Source of the DNA: a virus
Direction: 5' to 3' (one strand)
IMG/VR virus record: IMGVR_UViG_3300030098_002718
Location: 1-39,909 of that record
DNA length: 39,909 nt
Under the pieces are notes generated by a model. That model worked only from the letters and a program-made list of their open reading frames with translations. It had not been told where the DNA came from and did not search any database. Within the stretch, counting starts at the first letter, position 1. Each line of letters starts with the position of its first letter. Positions 13,985 through 20,823 of the stretch are shown here, piece by piece. Position numbers and translations under genes: made by a program.

Positions 13985-14210
13985 AGTTTGGTCCTTTCAC
14001 TTGTGCGTCAACTCTTTGAATATTAGCATCATCACGTTTAGTTTGTTCTTTCAATATCCTGTCGATATCGCAACGAGCAAGGTATTCACTACCTTCTACT
14101 GATGCTTTTATTTTAGTATTTTCAAGAACAAAAACATTATTTAACATTATCTTGTAACCATCTGGTTGTAAGATAATATCATAGCCTCGATAAATTAAAG
14201 ATTTACTCAT
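13971..14210 (-). CDS. Small hypothetical protein
   Basis: 79 residues from ATG at 14210 (MSKSLIYRGYDIILQPDGY), preceded by GGAG further upstream; the longer frame to 14252 lies inside the preceding small membrane gene and lacks a site. Alternating strands (YRGYDIILQPDGYKIML, NNVFVLENTKIKA) then a basic helix (ARCDIDRILKEQTKRDD). Its ATG overlaps the stop region of the upstream gene by eight bases. Function unknown. Confidence 0.62.
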   Translation of the reverse strand: MSKSLIYRGYDIILQPDGYKIMLNNVFVLENTKIKASVEGSEYLARCDIDRILKEQTKRDDANIQRVDAQVKGPNYGEI

Positions 14211-14364
14211 AGTGTTTCTTTCTCCAATCTTTATCTTTATTAAGTTTTTCATTCAACTCAAATAACTTTCTTTCGTAGTGTGACTCCATACATACAGAGA
14301 TCAAGAAACCTACAAAGCCGATTGCTATTAGAGTTAATCCGATATATAACAATGTATTATACAT
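14203..14364 (-). CDS. Small single-span membrane protein
   Basis: 53 residues with AAGGAT upstream of the ATG. An N-terminal hydrophobic helix (MYNTLLYIGLTLIAIGFVGF) is followed by a charged helical tail (ESHYERKLFELNEKLNKD). Layout fits a small holin, antiholin or Rz-like protein. It lies in a cluster with a 25-residue membrane peptide and a lipoprotein, which together resemble a compact envelope or lysis cassette. Confidence 0.62.
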   Translation of the reverse strand: MYNTLLYIGLTLIAIGFVGFLISVCMESHYERKLFELNEKLNKDKDWRKKHYE

Positions 14365-14384
14365 ATTTATCCTTTCGTTTTTTA

Positions 14385-14462
14385 TTAATATCTAATTTTA
14401 AAAATAAAAAGATAACAAATATACAAAATAACGATAATTATTTCACTAATTGTCCACTCCAT
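14385..14462 (-). CDS. 25-residue membrane micro-protein
   Basis: ATG at 14462 with AGGAG seven bases upstream. The peptide is mostly one transmembrane helix (MEWTISEIIIVILYICYLF, then basic IFKIRY). Overlaps the end of the lipoprotein gene by 17 bases. The good ribosome site and clean topology (acidic outside, basic end) support translation. Confidence 0.55.
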   Translation of the reverse strand: MEWTISEIIIVILYICYLFIFKIRY

Positions 14463-14589
14463 TAATTTTCTCCTGTTTTAAAATATACCTAAACATACCT
14501 GTTTTCGGGTCAAAATCTACTTTTGAACAGCCATTTAAAGTTATGAGCAATAAACTCATAAAGAAAACAATTACAATAATTTTAAACAT
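14446..14589 (-). CDS. Small lipoprotein (47 residues)
   Basis: Begins MFKIIVIVFFMSLLLITLNG followed by Cys, a clear lipoprotein signal with lipobox LNGC. The mature lipoprotein would be only about 27 residues (CSKVDFDPKTG and on). Small outer-membrane lipoproteins of this size are typical outer spanins (Rz1). With the single-span protein encoded just downstream it could form a two-component spanin; this is inference. The start overlaps the stop region of the upstream gene by eight bases and there is no separate strong ribosome site. Confidence 0.62.
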   Translation of the reverse strand: MFKIIVIVFFMSLLLITLNGCSKVDFDPKTGMFRYILKQEKINGVDN

Positions 14590-14833
14590 CAATAATCTCA
14601 TCTACATCGTGTATTTCTCTATTGACTATATCTTCCTCAAAAGTTTCGTCTACCCTTTCTAGGCCATATTGTTCAAGATAGTCACTATCTAATAGAGCAA
14701 CACCGTCTTCATCTTGAAGTAAAGAGTGTTTTAGATCACTTTTATGTGCCTCATAAAGTTCTTTATCAATAACTGTTAACTCAACAGTAGCTGGTGTTTT
14801 TACCCAATGTTTTACCTTAATTCTTTTTTCCAT
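14582..14833 (-). CDS. Small acidic hypothetical protein
   Basis: 83 residues. A basic strand-rich start (MEKRIKVKHWVKTPATVELT) turns into an increasingly acidic helical second half (ERVDETFEEDIVNREIHDVD). No motif recognised. Overlaps the upstream zinc-site gene by 17 bases. Confidence 0.65.
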   Translation of the reverse strand: MEKRIKVKHWVKTPATVELTVIDKELYEAHKSDLKHSLLQDEDGVALLDSDYLEQYGLERVDETFEEDIVNREIHDVDEIIDV

Positions 14834-15134
14834 ATATATCTTTTATTCTTGCTGGTATTACTTTCTCATTATCACATTTCTTACAACATTCGCCAGTATT
14901 ACTTAAAGGATCAGGGTTATTACCCCAACCTAAAAATATACTTCTACATAAACAACATCTCTTAAATATCTTCATAAATTTAGATATTCTAGGTGTCTCA
15001 TGTTGGTAATCTGCTTTTATAATTATTGTGTCTTTTTTAAAACTCCTCAAATAATTAAAATATTCTTTAGCAGGCATTTCTTTTCTTGCTCGTTCTATCC
15101 AAGAAGAAGCAACAACATCACTTACTGTTCTCAT
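14817..15134 (-). CDS. Small protein with probable zinc-binding Cys cluster
   Basis: 105 residues. The C-terminal half contains KRCCLCRSIF and, after a 16-residue loop, GECCKKCDNEK: two CxxC-type pairs that could bind zinc as a ribbon. The N-terminal half is helical and basic. It may bind DNA, RNA or protein. A long inverted repeat lies in its leader, 20 bases before the start codon, suggesting control of its expression. Confidence 0.68.
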   Translation of the reverse strand: MRTVSDVVASSWIERARKEMPAKEYFNYLRSFKKDTIIIKADYQHETPRISKFMKIFKRCCLCRSIFLGWGNNPDPLSNTGECCKKCDNEKVIPARIKDIYGKKN

Positions 15135-15153
15135 ACATTTCTCTCTTTCTAGC

Positions 15154-15197
15154 TACCGAGAGTAAACGATAAGATATTTAGGATAAAACTCTCGGTA
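15154..15197. promoter_or_regulatory. Inverted repeat in the leader of the 14817-15134 gene
   Basis: TACCGAGAGT at 15154-15163 and ACTCTCGGTA at 15188-15197 form a perfect 10-bp inverted repeat with a 24-base spacer, in an otherwise AT-rich 102-base gap. On the minus-strand RNA the hairpin would end 20 bases before the start codon. It could be an operator or an RNA control element; no T run follows, so it is not an obvious terminator. Confidence 0.5.
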
Positions 15198-15236
15198 ACT
15201 TTTATATAATAATTTACTCTAATAACAAATATACAA

Positions 15237-15596
15237 CTATTTAAGAGTAAATGTCGACTTTTCTGATTTTGACGCAGAGCCAGACTTATCTTTATCTTCT
15301 GTTGCAATAAAGCCTCTTTCTCTGTCCCAATCTAAATCAATCGTTTTGCCGCCAGCTTTCAAAAAATCTCGTATTCTCATACCAGATTTATATAATTCAA
15401 ATCTTTTGTAACCACCAGAGCCTTCTCTTTTAGGATTCTTTGGTACGCATATTTGAATTCTAGCGTCACGATCATACTTGTAAGTGCCTTTAAACTCTTT
15501 CGGGTCTAAAACACGTTTTTTCTTAGCTTTAGGTTTAACGACTTCAGATTTTGTCTTAGGCGTAACCTTTTGCTTCGTAGCCAAATTGATAGACAT
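15237..15596 (-). CDS. Hypothetical basic protein
   Basis: 119 residues. A Lys-rich, disordered N-terminus (about 1-35) precedes a compact middle (TYKYDRDARIQICVPKN, YKRFELYKSGMRIRDFLKAG) and a Ser/Lys-rich tail. It resembles a small DNA- or RNA-associated domain by composition only. It is the first gene downstream (in transcription direction) of the iteron-bearing intergenic region. Confidence 0.65.
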   Translation of the reverse strand: MSINLATKQKVTPKTKSEVVKPKAKKKRVLDPKEFKGTYKYDRDARIQICVPKNPKREGSGGYKRFELYKSGMRIRDFLKAGGKTIDLDWDRERGFIATEDKDKSGSASKSEKSTFTLK

Positions 15597-15958
15597 ATGC
15601 TTTCTCCTTTCTATTTAATAATATTTTATTAAACTGTATTTACTATATATACAACATTTTATAAAATAAAACAATAAAAATTAACTTTGCGAGCAGCCTC
15701 GGGTATTGGCGGTATTGGCATAAAAAGTAGAGGCAATACCTGTAAAAAGTATTGATAGTATTGAATAATAATCGAAAAGGTATTGGTATTGGCTGTTTTT
15801 GAGATTTAAAATATATTTTTCAAAAATATTTCCTATATATACTATTGAAGATATAAAATAATACATATCAACAATAAAACGAATAATGCGTCTTTAAATA
15901 AAAATATCATGAAATTTCTTACTTATATTATAAAATTAAAAAAAATATTACAAGTATC
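15597..15958. other. 362-base intergenic region with iterons
   Basis: No gene is supported on either strand; the one open frame (minus strand, 15681-15866) is made of the repeats and has no ribosome site. The left part holds an AAAGGAG-type site and probably a promoter for 15237-15596. The centre holds the GGTATTGG repeats. The right part (about 15830-15958) is extremely AT-rich, as expected for an unwinding element. Candidate replication origin or control region. Confidence 0.6.
15702..15793. repeat. GGTATTGG iteron cluster
   Basis: GGTATTGGC occurs in tandem at 15702 and 15711 (9-base period). An inverted near-copy GGCAATACC is at 15732. GTATTGA occurs at 15749 and 15758 (again nine bases apart), and GGTATTGG at 15779 overlaps GGTATTGGC at 15785. 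Seven copies in 92 bases beside an AT-rich stretch resemble initiator-binding iterons or a repressor array. Confidence 0.7.
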
Positions 15959-16285
15959 TTACTGCTCTTTCCTATTTATTTCTAAGAGTGAAACTACACC
16001 ACTTATTGTATTAGCTGCATTAGCAGTAATTGATAAAGTTTGTCCTTCTTGTAGGACCAACGGACCATCAATGATGTTACTATGAGTATTAGAAACAACA
16101 GCCTCAATAGATGTATTAAAGGATGAAGTAAGATTATTGCAAGAAAGAGTAACCAAAGTGTTTGCTCCTTCGTTAGTTACTTGAACAGTCTTGATCAATG
16201 CTCTACTATCCGATGGTGTTGTGTAAATTAAATTAGCTCCCGTGTTAGCTAACTTAAACATTTCATTCTTAAATATGTTAGCCAC
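15959..16285 (-). CDS. Probable small virion protein (beta-rich)
   Basis: 108 residues, GTG start at 16285 behind AAGGAG. Rich in Thr, Ser, Asn, Val and Ala with a regular strand pattern (LIKTVQVTNEGANTLVTLS, PLVLQEGQTLSITANAA, GVVSLLEINRK), no Cys pair needed and few charges, as seen in phage decoration or tail-associated beta-sandwich proteins. Paired with the 56-residue gene upstream by an eight-base overlap. Structural role is inference from composition. Confidence 0.65.
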   Translation of the reverse strand: MANIFKNEMFKLANTGANLIYTTPSDSRALIKTVQVTNEGANTLVTLSCNNLTSSFNTSIEAVVSNTHSNIIDGPLVLQEGQTLSITANAANTISGVVSLLEINRKEQ

Positions 16286-16448
16286 TTAAAAACCACTCCT
16301 TTCTTTCGTTTTCGTCTTGAATGTCTTTAGGATATGTACTATTTAAAATTTTTATCATATCTTGCAAATCTTCAATCAATTGATCAAAGTCAGTTTTTTC
16401 GTAAATTTTTGGTGCTGTATTTAGACGTGCAATAGGTACTTTAGCCAT
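16278..16448 (-). CDS. 56-residue conserved phage protein
   Basis: Begins MAKVPIARLNTAPKIYEKTD; the middle is helical (FDQLIEDLQDMIKILNSTYP) and the end is DENERKEWFLSG. The VPIARLNTAP opening and the DLQDMI helix match a small protein I recall beside virion genes of other phages. The stop overlaps the GTG of the next gene by eight bases. Probably functions with that neighbour in the virion. Confidence 0.65.
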   Translation of the reverse strand: MAKVPIARLNTAPKIYEKTDFDQLIEDLQDMIKILNSTYPKDIQDENERKEWFLSG

Positions 16449-16490
16449 AGTAACATGGTATTAGGTTTTAATCAATCTGTACAACAAAAA

Positions 16491-16658
16491 CTATTTGTTT
16501 TCGCTATCTTCCTTTAATTCTTGAGCCAGTTTTTCAATCTTTTTATTCATGTTAACCATCTCAAGAGTTACAGAGCCATTTGCAATAAATTCAGAAGCCC
16601 ATTGTGCCTCAAGATTTCGCTTCTGGCTCAATTTTTGCATTAGAGCCGTGCTCTCCAT
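16491..16658 (-). CDS. 55-residue helical protein
   Basis: ATG at 16658 follows GAGGAG at ideal spacing. Begins MESTALMQKLSQKRNLEAQW and is helical and charged throughout (MNKKIEKLAQELKEDS). It overlaps the end of the upstream gene by 50 bases in another frame. No family recognised; likely real because of the strong ribosome site and coding-like composition. Confidence 0.6.
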   Translation of the reverse strand: MESTALMQKLSQKRNLEAQWASEFIANGSVTLEMVNMNKKIEKLAQELKEDSENK

Positions 16659-16836
16659 AATACTCCTCTACTGTCAGTGTGTTTGCAGAATGACTAAGAT
16701 AATTTTTTTCGTTGATCCACCGAAATGTATCAACATTTTCTTTCCATAGTGCGTCTGCAGCTTTATCTAAGTTTTCAGCTTTGATGAGACCTTTTGCATA
16801 ATATCCGTATCTCCTAAACTGAAATAGCACTAACAT
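16609..16836 (-). CDS. Small hypothetical protein (start uncertain)
   Basis: 75 residues if translation begins at ATG 16836 (MLVLFQFRRYGYYAKGL). The frame stays open to 16965 but that part overlaps the 3' end of the neighbouring gene and looks non-coding. The rest is charged and aromatic (KAADALWKENVDTFRWINEK, NTLTVEEYYGEHG). The hydrophobic start is short for a signal peptide. No ribosome site is clear. Confidence 0.5.
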   Translation of the reverse strand: MLVLFQFRRYGYYAKGLIKAENLDKAADALWKENVDTFRWINEKNYLSHSANTLTVEEYYGEHGSNAKIEPEAKS

Positions 16837-16861
16837 TAAATAAAGTGCTACTATATTTTTG

Positions 16862-17416
16862 TTATTTTGTAAAGGCTTTTGTGTACCAGTCTGGTGTTGG
16901 TCGCTTCGTCCACTTTGCAAATTTAAACTTAGAACCGATGTAAAATTTTCGATATGCGTGAACATAATATTTATCTTTAAATTCTTCAGGCATACACTGT
17001 GGATGCTCGGTTCCAGGTCTATGCATAATTTTCTTTGGATAATGTTGAAGATATTTATTTAGAGCAGTGTAACAACCATGAATTTTACGATAACGAAAGT
17101 AATATTCTCTCACTAAATTCTTCCATAATGTATATAAATATAGATAATTTTCACTTGCTAATCTCGTCCAAATCGTACATGGATGATTTACATAAGCAGC
17201 AGCAAAAAGAGTTTTTTCAGCTTCTTTATCTTCTAAAAGCCATTTTTTTACAAACGTCTTACCACTATTAGAAGGTGCTTTATAAAGAGAACCATCAAGA
17301 TAACGATGAGTTGTACAAAGTATTTGAGCATATTCGACAATCATTTTAGTCACATGTTTATCGCAATGCGATTGAGCACATCTTTCTACACTTTCATCTA
17401 ATACAAATATATTCAT
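16862..17416 (-). CDS. Conserved phage protein (MNIFVLDE family)
   Basis: 184 residues. Opens MNIFVLDESVERCAQSHCDK, followed by HVTKMIVEYAQILCT, a highly characteristic start seen in a widespread phage family; annotations for the family (including pyrimidine-dimer glycosylase-like) are uncertain, and I do not assert an activity. Conserved His (HCDKH, THRYLDG, YVNHPC) and Cys residues cluster in the first 90 residues, and a Trp/Tyr-rich region (NYLYLYTLWKNLVREYYF) follows. The start overlaps the upstream stop by four bases. Confidence 0.72.
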   Translation of the reverse strand: MNIFVLDESVERCAQSHCDKHVTKMIVEYAQILCTTHRYLDGSLYKAPSNSGKTFVKKWLLEDKEAEKTLFAAAYVNHPCTIWTRLASENYLYLYTLWKNLVREYYFRYRKIHGCYTALNKYLQHYPKKIMHRPGTEHPQCMPEEFKDKYYVHAYRKFYIGSKFKFAKWTKRPTPDWYTKAFTK

Positions 17417-17688
17417 TTCTTCTTTTTATAATCTTTTAAATCTACCACATTGGCTCTTGCTAAAACGCTTTCATATAATTCTTTACATATTTTAAGATAA
17501 GATTTTTCATTATGCGACAAGTAAAGAGTTATTTTTTCTTTATATGGATTAAAGAACACGTTTTTATCATGCTTTTTTGAATAATTAATTGCTGTTACTT
17601 CTCTCTTAAAAGGACCGATAAGCCTGATACTCTCAGGCTTATCTCCAATTCCTAGGAAGTAACTTCTGTGAGAACTACGTTTCCGCAT
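17413..17688 (-). CDS. Hypothetical protein
   Basis: 91 residues. Basic start (MRKRSSHRSYFLGIGDKPES), then a segment resembling a strand-helix repeat (IRLIGPFKREVTAINYSKKH, KITLYLSHNEKSYLKICKEL) and a Lys-rich end. It overlaps the upstream gene by 37 bases. No motif recognised. Confidence 0.6.
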   Translation of the reverse strand: MRKRSSHRSYFLGIGDKPESIRLIGPFKREVTAINYSKKHDKNVFFNPYKEKITLYLSHNEKSYLKICKELYESVLARANVVDLKDYKKKK

Positions 17689-17987
17689 ATACTTCTTCTG
17701 TTAATGTCTTTTACATCTCTAACATCGCTTGGATTATTGTTATTATACCAATGCCAATAACTCTGATATGCTTGAGTTGCTTTATTATTTTTTTCTTTTC
17801 TTTTTAACAATCCTTCTTCGTCTACCCACATATCGTAGTTTTTACCGTCCCATCGACCTTGAGCCAATTCGATATAACCACCGACTATGCCTTGAAGATG
17901 TTTTAAGTCTTCAATTTTCTTTGGAAATTTCTTTTCAAAGTGTAGACCACTAGACCATATAAAGACATGATTTACTTCTTTAGCCAT
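17652..17987 (-). CDS. Hypothetical protein
   Basis: 111 residues behind a strong AAAGGAG site. Starts MAKEVNHVFIWSSGLHFEKK; contains GIVGGYIELAQGRWDGKNYD and MWVDEEGLLKRKEKNNKATQ, which resemble the short DUF3846-type domain found in phages and plasmids (GGYIE... and MWVDEEG pattern), though I am not certain of that match. Soluble, no signal. First gene of a small operon running to 16491. Confidence 0.65.
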   Translation of the reverse strand: MAKEVNHVFIWSSGLHFEKKFPKKIEDLKHLQGIVGGYIELAQGRWDGKNYDMWVDEEGLLKRKEKNNKATQAYQSYWHWYNNNNPSDVRDVKDINRRSICGNVVLTEVTS

Positions 17988-18080
17988 TTTTTCTCCTTTC
18001 TATTTTTTTAATAAATTAATAGTATCGTAATAGAAAACAATGTAATCCAAATAAAATTCATTAATAGCCAAAAAGGATAG

Positions 18081-18356
18081 CTAGTGGTATATAGCCTTAA
18101 GAGTAATTTCAGATAATTCTTTAAATATTTCATCATCGACATCTAGTTGATATAGTTCTCCATTATCGTGTTCGAATAACACACGTTCTCGATCAGGGTG
18201 TTTCTTACAATGAAAGAGTATTGGCCAAGTTTGTTCTTCATGATAGTCGTCAATTTCTTTCATATCTATATCATCAAAACGCCTTGGCCAATTTTTAATG
18301 TGAGCTATTTGATTAGCACGTATCAATTGTTCTTTTTTAATTACTTTAAATTTCAC
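18081..18356 (-). CDS. Hypothetical protein (GTG start)
   Basis: 91 residues from GTG at 18356 (VKFKVIKKEQLIRANQIAHI), which overlaps the TGA of the upstream micro-gene (GTGA). The longer frame to 18395 lies inside that micro-gene. Contains WPRRFDDIDMKEIDDYHEEQ and ILFHCKKHPDRERVLFEHDN with one Cys and several His. The strand-turn pattern (GELYQLDVDDEIF) suggests a compact domain. Function unknown. Confidence 0.6.
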   Translation of the reverse strand: MKFKVIKKEQLIRANQIAHIKNWPRRFDDIDMKEIDDYHEEQTWPILFHCKKHPDRERVLFEHDNGELYQLDVDDEIFKELSEITLKAIYH

Positions 18357-18454
18357 AATATAATTGAGCCTATTATAAACCCTACAATAAACCATATGAT
18401 TTCTTGTCTATAAATCAAATGCCATAAGTGAAACTTATCTATTATTTTATTCAT
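18353..18454 (-). CDS. 33-residue membrane micro-protein
   Basis: ATG at 18454. A His/Trp-rich start (MNKIIDKFHLWHLIYRQE) leads to one hydrophobic helix (IIWFIVGFIIGSIIL). The stop overlaps the GTG of the next gene and the start overlaps the upstream stop by eight bases. Membrane insertion is likely if translated; role unknown. Confidence 0.5.
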   Translation of the reverse strand: MNKIIDKFHLWHLIYRQEIIWFIVGFIIGSIIL

Positions 18455-18581
18455 CTAATATATCCCTTAACTCTTCCATCATATCACCTGATTCATTAAA
18501 GTCAGATACGTCTAAATCAACAGACGCTGCAACTTCTTTATCAGTCATATCGCCTGCTAATACTTTTTCTTTATCAAACAT
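18447..18581 (-). CDS. 44-residue acidic protein
   Basis: Start at ATG 18581 (MFDKEKVLAGDMTDKEVAAS), chosen because AAGGAA lies upstream; a longer frame to 18632 has no site. Very acidic (SGDMMEELRDILDE at the end). Small acidic phage proteins often mimic DNA or bind host proteins, but there is no direct evidence here. Confidence 0.55.
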   Translation of the reverse strand: MFDKEKVLAGDMTDKEVAASVDLDVSDFNESGDMMEELRDILDE

Positions 18582-18713
18582 ATTATTCCTTTCTATTATA
18601 TATTTAATATAATTAAATTTTTTAAAATACAATTATACACTAAAAATTACTGCGATAGACTATATGGCTAGACTTAAATCCGAGTGAATTTAGCCGGTTT
18701 ACGTCATACTATT

Positions 18714-19019
18714 TTAGTGGATTGTATACTCTGTATCTATATTTTCAGAATATTTAAAGATAGGGCCATGATATTCAGTTACTTCATAATCGACAAAAGT
18801 ATGGTCTTTCATCTTTATAATAAGCCATTCATAGAACCTATTTACTCGTGGAAAAAAAGGAGCATAATCGAATTGAGCATAGTGAAAACTTTGAATACTC
18901 GTAGGCGTAATGTTACTAAAATACTTTACTGTTACCCAATAATTTTTAGTTGGTTGAGCATATAATTCTTCTAGGACATTTTTTTCTTGTTCTTTTAGGT
19001 CAAACATAGATACAATCAT
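18714..19019 (-). CDS. Hypothetical protein
   Basis: Up to 101 residues; the start may be the ATG at 19019 or the one at 19007 (MFDLKEQEKNVLEELY), neither with a clear ribosome site. Aromatic-rich (YWVTVKYFSNITPTSIQSFH, FFPRVNRFYEWLIIKMKD) with alternating strands. The plus-strand gene at 19023 begins only three bases beyond it. No known family recognised. Confidence 0.6.
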   Translation of the reverse strand: MIVSMFDLKEQEKNVLEELYAQPTKNYWVTVKYFSNITPTSIQSFHYAQFDYAPFFPRVNRFYEWLIIKMKDHTFVDYEVTEYHGPIFKYSENIDTEYTIH

Positions 19020-19022
19020 ATA

Positions 19023-19217
19023 ATGATTTATTTTGTTTTTACAGTCTGTTTTATGAATACTTTAACATGCGTTACTGAAATTAATGAAACACGTTATAAA
19101 AGGTTAGATGTTTGTATAAGAAATGTTGCTCCTTTGATCCGCAATGCTCAGCTCGCAAATCCAGAGGATTATGTTGATGGCTGGTGTGTAACTAAAATTA
19201 AATCAAATCGAATATAA
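19023..19217 (+). CDS. Small secreted Cys-containing protein on the opposite strand
   Basis: 64 residues, the only small gene I credit on the plus strand. MIYFVFTVCFMNTLTCVTEI is a short signal-like start, followed by NETRYKRLDVCIRNVAPLIR and VDGWCVTKIK. This matches the plan of the two-Cys secreted proteins at 5828-6037 and 20623-20823. Composition looks coding, and the minus strand over most of its length has no gene. It ends tail-to-tail with the HExxH gene, overlapping it by 20 bases. There is no clear ribosome site, which lowers confidence. Confidence 0.5.
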   Translation: MIYFVFTVCFMNTLTCVTEINETRYKRLDVCIRNVAPLIRNAQLANPEDYVDGWCVTKIKSNRI

Positions 19218-19494
19218 TTTTTTTCAACCTAGGGTTTTGTTTTAAGATTGTATAATATTCTTCAGTAAGACTTGCAACTTTTTCTTCTCCATGTTTTGCT
19301 ACAGAGAATTCATTAGTTGCTATGATAATATGAAATAGCTCATGGAACAAAGTTTTTAAAAAAAATTTTGAGCTTAAATTTTTCCTAAAAGTTAATTTTT
19401 TCTCCTCGTGAGCATATATAGCAAAATCATATATATTCTCAAAATGTACTTTTATTGTTCTATTTTTATATTTAATTTTAGTAATGGGGATCAT
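19198..19494 (-). CDS. Minimal zincin-like metalloprotease domain (HExxH)
   Basis: 98 residues with ATG behind GGGGG. The motif LFHELFHIII (His51, Glu52, His55) is a zinc metallopeptidase signature, with a downstream HGEEKVASLTEEYYT whose Glu could be the third ligand. The layout (short N-terminal sheet, HExxH helix, second helix with Glu) resembles ImmA/IrrE-type or SprT-like minimal domains. In phages such domains cleave repressors or act with toxins, but no partner repressor is adjacent. Motif is directly visible; activity is inference. Confidence 0.7.
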   Translation of the reverse strand: MIPITKIKYKNRTIKVHFENIYDFAIYAHEEKKLTFRKNLSSKFFLKTLFHELFHIIIATNEFSVAKHGEEKVASLTEEYYTILKQNPRLKKIIFDLI

Positions 19495-19512
19495 AAGACC
19501 CCCATTATATTC

Positions 19513-20256
19513 TTATTGTGATAATAATCTAGCTTTTGATTTTCCGCTAATTTGCGTGCTTAAATTAATACCATCGCCTGCTGTCTTTCCACGACCATAA
19601 GCAACTCTATCTCGAATTGATGTACGACTTCTTACACTAACAATATTTACGCCATTGTTTTTAAGAAACATATCTATTAAGCCAAACTCATCTTTGTAAA
19701 GCATAGGTAAACCAGAGCCCGGTAATTTAGGTTGATTATCTTCTTTACCGATAATTTCTTTCCATTTATCGTTTAATCTATGTGCCAAACGACTAGAACA
19801 GCCTACTAGATAATTTCTTTTCATAGAGTTAATTTGAGTTTTATTTCCAATAACACTCTTAAACTCTTTGTCTGCAAGTCTTTCACAAGTATCTATAAAA
19901 TATTTCGTCATTTCTAACGCAACTATTTTATTACTTTCTCTACCTGCAAACTTGATTATTTTAACTTTTCTATAATTTTTATCAAATTTAGAACTTTGAT
20001 AAGTTTTACAAAAATAAAGTTGAGCAGTTGCGTGATAGATAGCGTCTTTCCACTTATGATTTTGAGGTACAGTTTCTTCAAAGAATTGTATTACTTCTTC
20101 TTTATGCTCTACGTCTTTTAAAGATAGTTTATGTTCTGATAAAAGTTTTTGAGCACGTTCTGCAGCAACCATTGCTTCGTTTTCTGAAGCACCGTTTTCT
20201 TTCGAAACATTTAACAATTTTTGAATTTTAGAAATTATATTTTCTTTATCTGTCAT
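19513..20256 (-). CDS. DUF2786-domain phage protein
   Basis: 247 residues behind AAAGGAG. The N-terminal region (KIQKLLNVSKENGASENEAM, then VAAERAQKLLSEHKLSL) is the DUF2786 pattern. A second domain (about 70-150) has helical repeats with conserved aromatic residues and VGCSSRLAHRLNDKWKE, as in the partner domain of that family. The C-terminus is basic and Gly/Ser-rich (GRGKTAGDGINLSTQISGKS). Function of the family is unknown; widespread in phages of Gram-negative bacteria. Confidence 0.8.
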   Translation of the reverse strand: MTDKENIISKIQKLLNVSKENGASENEAMVAAERAQKLLSEHKLSLKDVEHKEEVIQFFEETVPQNHKWKDAIYHATAQLYFCKTYQSSKFDKNYRKVKIIKFAGRESNKIVALEMTKYFIDTCERLADKEFKSVIGNKTQINSMKRNYLVGCSSRLAHRLNDKWKEIIGKEDNQPKLPGSGLPMLYKDEFGLIDMFLKNNGVNIVSVRSRTSIRDRVAYGRGKTAGDGINLSTQISGKSKARLLSQ

Positions 20257-20269
20257 AGTATATTCTCCT

Positions 20270-20283
20270 TTCTAATATTAGAA
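20270..20283. promoter_or_regulatory. 14-base palindrome at the ribosome site of the DUF2786 gene
   Basis: TTCTAATATTAGAA is a perfect palindrome whose minus-strand end runs straight into AAAGGAGAATA, the ribosome site of the gene at 19513-20256. It could be an operator or a promoter element. In such AT-rich DNA a chance occurrence cannot be excluded. Confidence 0.35.
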
Positions 20284-20303
20284 TATATTAACTAATTTCA
20301 GAA

Positions 20304-20630
20304 TTATACCTCTTTAAGAATTTCTTTGAGTTTTCCTTCTATTGACCATAATTTTGTTCTAACACTCCAAAATTTAGAATGCCAGTGATCTGGATTATTT
20401 TGATCTTTTATTCTTTGATAAAAATAAAGTGAGTAGTGTGAAGAATTTTCTAATGGTATATAACTTTGATTACCAAACCATCTTCTTGATCCACGGCCTC
20501 TGATTACAAGGCGATATCTGTCTTTATTAAGATGTTTTCTAATCATCTTAATAAATCTATGACCTTCCTTATTATTAGGAATTTTAGTCATAAAATGTAC
20601 ACTTAAATCTTTTTTCTTCTTTTTACTCAT
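20304..20630 (-). CDS. Hypothetical basic protein
   Basis: 108 residues. Begins with a Lys run (MSKKKKKDLSVHFMTKI), then a compact basic domain (HRFIKMIRKHLNKDRYRLVI, RGRGSRRWFGNQSYIPLENS, ending WSVRTKLWSIEGKLKEILKE) that suggests nucleic-acid binding. Start overlaps the upstream gene by eight bases. No family recognised. Confidence 0.62.
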   Translation of the reverse strand: MSKKKKKDLSVHFMTKIPNNKEGHRFIKMIRKHLNKDRYRLVIRGRGSRRWFGNQSYIPLENSSHYSLYFYQRIKDQNNPDHWHSKFWSVRTKLWSIEGKLKEILKEV

Positions 20631-20823
20631 TACACATATAACCTATAACTTGATCACCTTTATATAAATGATATGATCTTGTATTAAATAGTTTAGTTTT
20701 TTTTTCTAACATCGCTACATTTTTTTTATACCATGTATAACAAGATTCATAGATAGTAATACGTTTTTGCTCTATCTTATCTGATGAAACTAAAATTAAT
20801 AATGTTATTACGATTTCTTTCAT
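20623..20823 (-). CDS. Small secreted two-cysteine protein
   Basis: 66 residues. MKEIVITLLILVSSDKIEQK gives a short hydrophobic, signal-like start; two Cys (ESCYTWYKK near the middle, IGYMCNE at the end) match the layout of the proteins at 5828-6037 and 19023-19217. The ATG overlaps the upstream stop by one base and has AAGAAAG upstream. Probably periplasmic with a disulphide; role unknown. Confidence 0.6.
   Translation of the reverse strand: MKEIVITLLILVSSDKIEQKRITIYESCYTWYKKNVAMLEKKTKLFNTRSYHLYKGDQVIGYMCNE

Noticed and set aside
15681-15866. Minus-strand open frame of 61 codons over the iterons
   Set aside because: Composed of the repeats and AT-rich sequence, with no ribosome site; better seen as a control region.
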